This document shows positions 59,759 through 64,000 of a stretch of DNA of 64,000 bases, one piece after another. The stretch covers positions 20,849 through 84,848 of the forward strand of contig CAMKDV010000013.1 of assembly GCA_946411385.1 (NCBI GenBank). The letters run 5' to 3'. The notes below the pieces were generated by a model. The model saw only the letters and a program-made list of their open reading frames with translations, was not told the DNA's origin and did no database searches. The number at the start of each line of letters is the position of its first letter. Position 1 is the first letter of the stretch. Made by a program: the position numbers and the translations under genes. The stretch is from an uncultured Bacteroidales bacterium (GTDB lineage: Bacteria > Bacteroidota > Bacteroidia > Bacteroidales > Paludibacteraceae).

Positions 59759-61555
59759 ATGAATATGAAAAAGACTGTTATATACTTCCTCACCTGTGGC
59801 GCTATCGTCCTTTCGTCTTGCACGAACTGGTTCGACGAGCATCTGATGGATAACAAGAACCCCAAAGTGACCGATGTCCGCACCGGCATGTCGTACATCA
59901 TGACCGATGACGACTACAAGCGTCTGGCCACTTATCAGGAGAATATCGACAAAGCCATTGCGCTCGACCCGAAGGACTCGACCGGCTTGGCTGAACTCAA
60001 AGCGCTGGGCACGGAGAAAGCCTTCACCGAGACCGCTTCGGCTGATATGTACGCTCCGGCTTTGCTGGCAGAGAAGTACCCGTATCTGGACAACGGCACG
60101 ACCCTCGACCTCGTCTATACGATGCGCGAAGGCAAGTCTACGCGCGTCAACCAGTTTGTAGGCGCACAAGGTTTTGCCCTGACTACCGATGATTATGAGG
60201 CCATCTGGCAGAAGCGCGGTGCGGACTATCTGACACCCGCTACATTGGAGGGCATTCCCGCTTTCCTGCTCACCAAGATGTCCAGCGCTGCCGTAGGACA
60301 GATTGCGCTGATCACCTATAACTATACCGAGAACGAACCCGACCCGTCGGAGCTGTCGGATTTTCTGCCGTACGAGTTGCGGCTGAGCGAACTGCTGGCT
60401 TTCCCCGATGAGAAACGCCATCAGATAACGGGTTATGTGGGTGAGGTCAAGTCATCTATCTCCGGCCGTTTCTATATGGTGGATGGCGAGTACAGCATCT
60501 ACGTCTACGGTCTGACCGATGAGGACGGCAACAAAGTATGGAAAGACAAAGGCATCCAACAGGGCGACGAGATTACCCTGGTCGGCCGTTATTCCGAAGA
60601 GAGCGGCGAACCGCAGATACTTGATGCTGTATATGTGAGCCATACCTCAGCCAATCCCGCTCCGGCGCGCAGACGCAATGCTGCCAAGAAGACAACGGTA
60701 GTCAATGCCCTGTATACGCTTACGGCAGAGGGCTGGATACCGTACGCCGATGAGCAGCTCAAGGTGGCAATAGCGCTGCCGCAGAACATCTACGATGCTG
60801 CCGGCGTCACGGCTGTGACCGACATGGAGATCATCCATAAGTTCCTCGTGGGCGCTTATCCCTATGCTGCCGAGAAGGAAATCTACCTCGTAGCTTATAT
60901 GGGCAAGAACGGCGCTACGGCTGACGAGTGGGTGTTCGACGGTACGGACTTTATCCTATCAACGGGATACATAACGGAGACGATGTCGTTTGAGGTGAAG
61001 GGCAACAAGTGGATAGCCAATATCTCCACCTACCTGCAGAACAAGTTCGTGGGTGAAGGTCCGGGCAAGTTCACCATCCAGCATGTGAATATTGACGGCT
61101 TGAGCTATGTATGGCGCTATCAGGCAGCTTATGGTATGACCGCTTCGGCTTATGTCAGCGGCACAAACCATAGGGTAGAGGACTGGCTCATCTCGCCCAA
61201 TATACGTCTAAAGAAAGCCGTGAAGCCGCAGCTGACCTTTGATCATGCTGTGCGTTACGGCAATGTGATCGACAATCCGAAGTGGCTCAATGTGATGGTA
61301 ACCAACGCCTATACTAGTGACGTGACCACCACCGAGTGGAAACGCTTGGACTGGACAGTAGAACTGCCCGATGGTAGCAACTGGATCTTCCGCTCGGCAG
61401 GTTATTTCGACCTGAGCGAATATTGCGGTCAGACCATCGTCATCGCTTTCTGCTACAACACGAACCTGGATGGCGTGGAAGTGCCGTCGGCTCCTACATG
61501 GGAGATTCAGAACCTCCTCCTGGCTGAACCTGCCGAGGACACGCCTGATGAATAA
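59759..61555 (+). CDS. Lipoprotein partner of the TonB receptor (OB-fold plus choice-of-anchor-type module)
   Basis: The protein is about 598 residues, with a lipoprotein signal (VIYFLTCGAIVLSSC). The N-terminal 200 residues are unrecognised. An OB-fold-like stretch (QITGYVGEVKSSISGRFYMVDG... QGDEITLVGRYSEESGE) lies around 220-285, and the C-terminal part (HRVEDWLISPNIRLKKAVKPQLTFDHAVRYG) resembles the choice-of-anchor sandwich in the lipoprotein at 53143-54183. It follows the receptor by 34 nt, the place of a SusD or other surface ligand-binding lipoprotein. ATG at 59759 or 59765 may start it. A palindrome follows 3 nt after the stop. Confidence 0.75.
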   Translation: MNMKKTVIYFLTCGAIVLSSCTNWFDEHLMDNKNPKVTDVRTGMSYIMTDDDYKRLATYQENIDKAIALDPKDSTGLAELKALGTEKAFTETASADMYAPALLAEKYPYLDNGTTLDLVYTMREGKSTRVNQFVGAQGFALTTDDYEAIWQKRGADYLTPATLEGIPAFLLTKMSSAAVGQIALITYNYTENEPDPSELSDFLPYELRLSELLAFPDEKRHQITGYVGEVKSSISGRFYMVDGEYSIYVYGLTDEDGNKVWKDKGIQQGDEITLVGRYSEESGEPQILDAVYVSHTSANPAPARRRNAAKKTTVVNALYTLTAEGWIPYADEQLKVAIALPQNIYDAAGVTAVTDMEIIHKFLVGAYPYAAEKEIYLVAYMGKNGATADEWVFDGTDFILSTGYITETMSFEVKGNKWIANISTYLQNKFVGEGPGKFTIQHVNIDGLSYVWRYQAAYGMTASAYVSGTNHRVEDWLISPNIRLKKAVKPQLTFDHAVRYGNVIDNPKWLNVMVTNAYTSDVTTTEWKRLDWTVELPDGSNWIFRSAGYFDLSEYCGQTIVIAFCYNTNLDGVEVPSAPTWEIQNLLLAEPAEDTPDE

Positions 61556-61558
61556 CGC

Positions 61559-61578
61559 ATCGACCAATCTTGGTCGAT
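61559..61578. repeat. Intercistronic palindrome, copy 9 (covariant arms)
   Basis: ATCGACCAA-tc-TTGGTCGAT, perfect 9-bp arms, 4 nt after the lipoprotein stop. The GACC/GGTC arms differ from the common AGCC/GGCT arms on both sides, keeping the pairing. Confidence 0.8.
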
Positions 61579-61628
61579 CAATAGCAAACAAAAACAAACC
61601 AAAATACAAACTTAAAACATTAACAAAC

Positions 61629-62822
61629 ATGAAGAAAATCTTTTCTTTTGCTGCAGCTCTGGTGGCTGCAATGACAATGAACGCCCAGACTGCTGTAACG
61701 TGTGCTGAGGCTGCTGCCGCTATGCCGGCACAATCCGGTTCGGAAACCGAGGACGTGTACATCGTTACCGGTTACATCACCAACACCAACGGCGCTATCA
61801 GCCCGTCGCGTACCGATGCATCCATCGACCAGCAGACCTTCTACATGGACGACGTGAAAGGTACAAAGAAAACCCTGCAAGGCTACTGGTGCAACCTTCC
61901 CGGCCATGAGGCGCTGAACATTGGCGACAAGATCACCCTGACCGGCAAGATCCTGAACTACAACAATACACCGGAGATCAAGAACGGTGATGTAGTTATT
62001 CTGGAGCGGGCCAGCGTAAGCATCGACACCATCGCAGCTACCGCTTGCGAGGCTATCGAGGAAGGCGGTTCGCTGAATGATCTTGACTACTCGGATGACG
62101 TATTTGAAGTTACAGGTCGCCTGAGCGGTCCGGATAATGTCAACAGCTATGGCCAGCACACTTGCGACCTCGCTTGTGCAGAGTCCGACGTTATCTTCGA
62201 GGCATACAACTGCACCGGCGAGGAAGGTCTGGAGTTGGGTATGGGCGACTCGGTAAAGGTTACCGGCAAGCTCTATAACTACCACGGCAAGATTGAGATA
62301 TCCAACGGCAAGATCGAGCTTATCGAGAAGAGCCAGGTGGAGATTGTTGCTATCGAGGTTAACGTATCGGAGGCTGTGGCTGTAGTAAGTCTGCTCCCCG
62401 AGAACGGCAAGACGAACGATATCTATGCTATCACAGGTTATGTGGATTCTATCGCTATCGAGTACAGCGAGCAGTACGGTAATATCTCGTTCTTTATGAC
62501 CGACGATATGGCTGCACCTACCTACGATCTCGAGGCATACCGCGTAAAACTTGAAGCGGCAGATGCAGACAAGGTATATGTTGGTGCCAAGGTGAAAGTT
62601 ACCGCACAGTTGCAGCGTTACTACAAGGCCGCTACTGATGAGCAGCCTGTTGCTATCGACCTTGCTGAAACTGTAGCAGGTGGTGAGATTGAGTTCCTCT
62701 CGGAGGATGCTGTAGACAACATCCAAACCGAGCAGAATGCTACCAAGCGTCTGGAGAACGGAAAACTGATCATCTACCGCAACGGTGCCCGCTACACCGC
62801 TACCGGTACCCAGATCCGTTAA
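61629..62822 (+). CDS. Secreted protein with repeated OB-fold-like domains
   Basis: From the ATG at 61629 the protein is 397 residues with a signal peptide (MKKIFSFAAALVAAMTMNAQ). Three similar beta modules are visible: VYIVTGYITNTNG... LNIGDKITLTGKILNYN, VFEVTGRLSGPDN... LGMGDSVKVTGKLYNYHGK, and IYAITGYVDSIAIE... VGAKVKVTAQLQRYY. The end (LENGKLIIYRNGARYTATGTQIR) is a short beta tail of the Bacteroidales secretion type. OB-folds often bind oligosaccharides or peptides. It is the last gene of the TonB receptor run and probably works with the receptor outside the cytoplasm. Confidence 0.78.
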   Translation: MKKIFSFAAALVAAMTMNAQTAVTCAEAAAAMPAQSGSETEDVYIVTGYITNTNGAISPSRTDASIDQQTFYMDDVKGTKKTLQGYWCNLPGHEALNIGDKITLTGKILNYNNTPEIKNGDVVILERASVSIDTIAATACEAIEEGGSLNDLDYSDDVFEVTGRLSGPDNVNSYGQHTCDLACAESDVIFEAYNCTGEEGLELGMGDSVKVTGKLYNYHGKIEISNGKIELIEKSQVEIVAIEVNVSEAVAVVSLLPENGKTNDIYAITGYVDSIAIEYSEQYGNISFFMTDDMAAPTYDLEAYRVKLEAADADKVYVGAKVKVTAQLQRYYKAATDEQPVAIDLAETVAGGEIEFLSEDAVDNIQTEQNATKRLENGKLIIYRNGARYTATGTQIR

Positions 62823-62921
62823 TACAACTCCGCTTCCCGTAGTGAAGTTCTAACTGATTGCTCCCCGAATTCCTTCATTGGGATCTTTGTGGGAATATAG
62901 AGATTTTTAGAATTATGCATT

Positions 62922-62952
62922 GCAAGAGTCGTCACCTGACGGCTCTTGCTTT
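62922..62952 (+). terminator. Hairpin terminator after the OB-fold gene
   Basis: GCAAGAGTCGTC (62922-62933) pairs with GACGGCTCTTGC (62938-62949) with one G-T pair and an ACCT loop, then TTT. Confidence 0.7.
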
Positions 62953-63180
62953 GATAATAGGCTCTCCGAGCCGCCGGTGTCGATCATTCATGGGCGATTA
63001 TGTCATCATCACTCATTCTCTCATCGTGCATTTTGCGCGCTTTAGATTCTTGTTAGTTGTGCCGATTATCAGTCGGCGTCTGGTCGTCTCTTATCTCGGC
63101 ATTCAATGCCGTTGTACAACCCCTTCATCGTGTCTTCCTCGTTCTTTTTGCCTACAATCCCCTCATTCCAAAAACCATAA

Positions 63181-63214
63181 AAAACAGCGCACCTGGATGA
63201 GATGCGCTGTTTTT
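63181..63214. terminator. Bidirectional terminator upstream of convergent ppdK
   Basis: AAAACAGCGCA (63181-63191) pairs with TGCGCTGTTTT (63203-63213); T-runs follow on both strands. It probably ends ppdK transcription on the minus strand. Confidence 0.8.
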
Positions 63215-63219
63215 GTTTG

Positions 63220-63239
63220 ATCCGCCATGGATGGCGGAT
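63220..63239. repeat. Palindrome, copy 10 (covariant arms)
   Basis: ATCCGCCAT-gg-ATGGCGGAT, perfect 9-bp arms. It lies in the gap between convergent genes; the CCGCC/GGCGG arms are again changed on both sides. Confidence 0.75.
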
Positions 63240-63307
63240 GCTATTAAAAGCGGTAGTTCTATGCGTCAAAAGTGGGGACTTTTGCCGCTCGCGTTCGCGC
63301 ACTTACT

Positions 63308-63336
63308 CCGAGCAAGAGCCACCGGCGCTTGCTCGG
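63308..63336 (-). repeat. Hairpin just after the ppdK stop
   Basis: CCGAGCAAG (63308-63316) pairs perfectly with CTTGCTCGG (63328-63336), with an inner GCC/GGC pair. It lies 8 nt after the ppdK stop on the minus strand and has no T-run, like the palindrome family. Confidence 0.6.
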
Positions 63337-63344
63337 TGCGCTTT

Positions 63345-64000
63345 TCACGCTTCATCTTCGACAGCTGCTTGAGCGGCGGCGAGGCGGGCGATAGGAACGC
63401 GGAACGGTGAGCAAGAAGCGTAGTTCATACCCACGCGGGCGCAGAACTTAACGCTGGAAGGTTCACCACCGTGCTCGCCGCAGATACCGGTACGCAATCC
63501 CGGACGAACGGCACGACCTTTCTCTACTGCCATCTTGATGAGTTGGCCTACACCGTGTTGGTCAAGAACCTGGAACGGGTCAACCTTCAAGATCTTCTTC
63601 TCCAGATAAGCCGGCAAGAACGAAGCGATATCGTCACGGCTGTAACCGAAGGTCATCTGGGTAAGGTCGTTCGTGCCGAAGCTGAAGTACTGAGCCTCGG
63701 TAGCGATGCGGTCGGCGGTAAGAGCGGCACGCGGGATCTCGATCATCGTACCGATCTCAAACTCAACCTCAATGCCGTACTCTGCAAATACTTCCTTAGC
63801 CACGCGCTGGATAATCTCTTTCTGCTGTTTGAGCTCATAGAGGATACCAATCAGCGGAACCATGATCTCCGGCATCGGGTCGTGACCTTCCTTCTTCAGC
63901 TCGCAAGCAGCGCTGAGGATAGCGCGGGTCTGCATAGCGGTAATCTCGGGGAAGGTGATACCCAGACGGCAACCACGGTGACCCAGCATTGGGTTGTTCT
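63345..64000 (-). CDS. ppdK: Pyruvate, phosphate dikinase, C-terminal part (5' partial)
   Basis: The frame is open to the window end, so only about 217 C-terminal residues are seen. They match the PEP/pyruvate-binding TIM-barrel domain: [52 protein letters not shown] and the catalytic cysteine loop TGICGEHGG, followed by the [19 protein letters not shown] end. The enzyme interconverts PEP and pyruvate with ATP and phosphate, giving PPi-linked glycolysis in anaerobes. The TGA stop lies at 63345-63347. Confidence 0.95.
   Translation of the reverse strand, partial: NNPMLGHRGCRLGITFPEITAMQTRAILSAACELKKEGHDPMPEIMVPLIGILYELKQQKEIIQRVAKEVFAEYGIEVEFEIGTMIEIPRAALTADRIATEAQYFSFGTNDLTQMTFGYSRDDIASFLPAYLEKKILKVDPFQVLDQHGVGQLIKMAVEKGRAVRPGLRTGICGEHGGEPSSVKFCARVGMNYASCSPFRVPIARLAAAQAAVEDEA

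Larger units (their letters stand above)
62823..63344. other. Intergenic region between the OB-fold gene and ppdK
   Basis: It contains, in order, the hairpin at 62922-62949, about 230 bp with no feature I can identify, a bidirectional terminator (63181-63214), palindrome copy 10 (63220-63239) and the hairpin 63308-63336. No gene is visible. Confidence 0.6.

Noticed and set aside
1..64000. Prophage, conjugative element, tRNA or rRNA
   Set aside because: No integrase, transposase, phage structural gene, conjugation gene, cloverleaf-like segment or rRNA block was recognised; the ArdC-like gene alone is not enough.

Overview
This window looks like chromosomal DNA of an anaerobic member of the Bacteroidales (Bacteroidota). 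The evidence is internal. Promoters fit the Bacteroidota pattern TTTG, about 20 nt, then TAnnTTTG. Start codons almost never have a Shine-Dalgarno sequence. Many products are secreted lipoproteins, TonB-dependent receptors, TPR proteins and surface proteins with T9SS-like C-termini. The metabolic genes (pyruvate phosphate dikinase, class I fumarase, OadA-type decarboxylase, NfnAB-type transhydrogenase, reverse rubrerythrin) fit an anaerobe. Both edge genes (lptD, ppdK) are cut by the window. I saw no rRNA, tRNA, CRISPR array, complete insertion sequence or prophage.

Layout. 1-2535 is the 3' part of an LptD-like gene, followed by an isolated ArdC-like gene with a symmetrical upstream region. 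3249-14523 (minus) is a long colinear run: OmpA/TPR lipoprotein, tail-anchored protein, mutL, oadA, then a surface-glycan set (GT4, DUF2284, LicC-like cytidylyltransferase, SDR, CDP-glycerol-type phosphotransferase, GT2). 14802-20003 (plus) holds a lipoprotein, SRPBCC protein, psd, deoC and a fused nfnAB. 21154-22640 has panB and reverse rubrerythrin. A 690-bp repeat-rich gap precedes a small DUF1963/Sel1/unknown operon. 25859-33893 is fumarase, a degenerate LytM protein, dxr, mnmA, an active-type M23 peptidase and a ClpB without N-domain. 34274-40992 is gyrA, TPR, ruvX, def, DUF3109 and cinA. 40976-50107 (minus) carries two secreted proteins and then a radical SAM/lipoprotein-peptidase fusion with a TPR partner. 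50284-62822 has tex, infC-rpmI-rplT, an SGNH hydrolase and a TonB receptor with OB-fold partners.

The main discoveries proposed are: (1) one ORF joining a radical SAM/SPASM enzyme to an M3-like lipoprotein peptidase, with the lipoprotein signal peptide starting exactly where the radical SAM domain ends; (2) a dispersed family of about 20-bp palindromes placed a few bases after stop codons, with compensatory arm changes, whose arm shares its core with an 11-copy heptanucleotide tandem repeat inserted in frame in nfnAB; two other heptanucleotide tracts lie elsewhere in the window; (3) infC apparently starting at ATA behind a strong Shine-Dalgarno sequence, in a genome that otherwise lacks them; (4) altered active-site motifs in MutL, the OadA biotinyl-like domain and one LytM protein.
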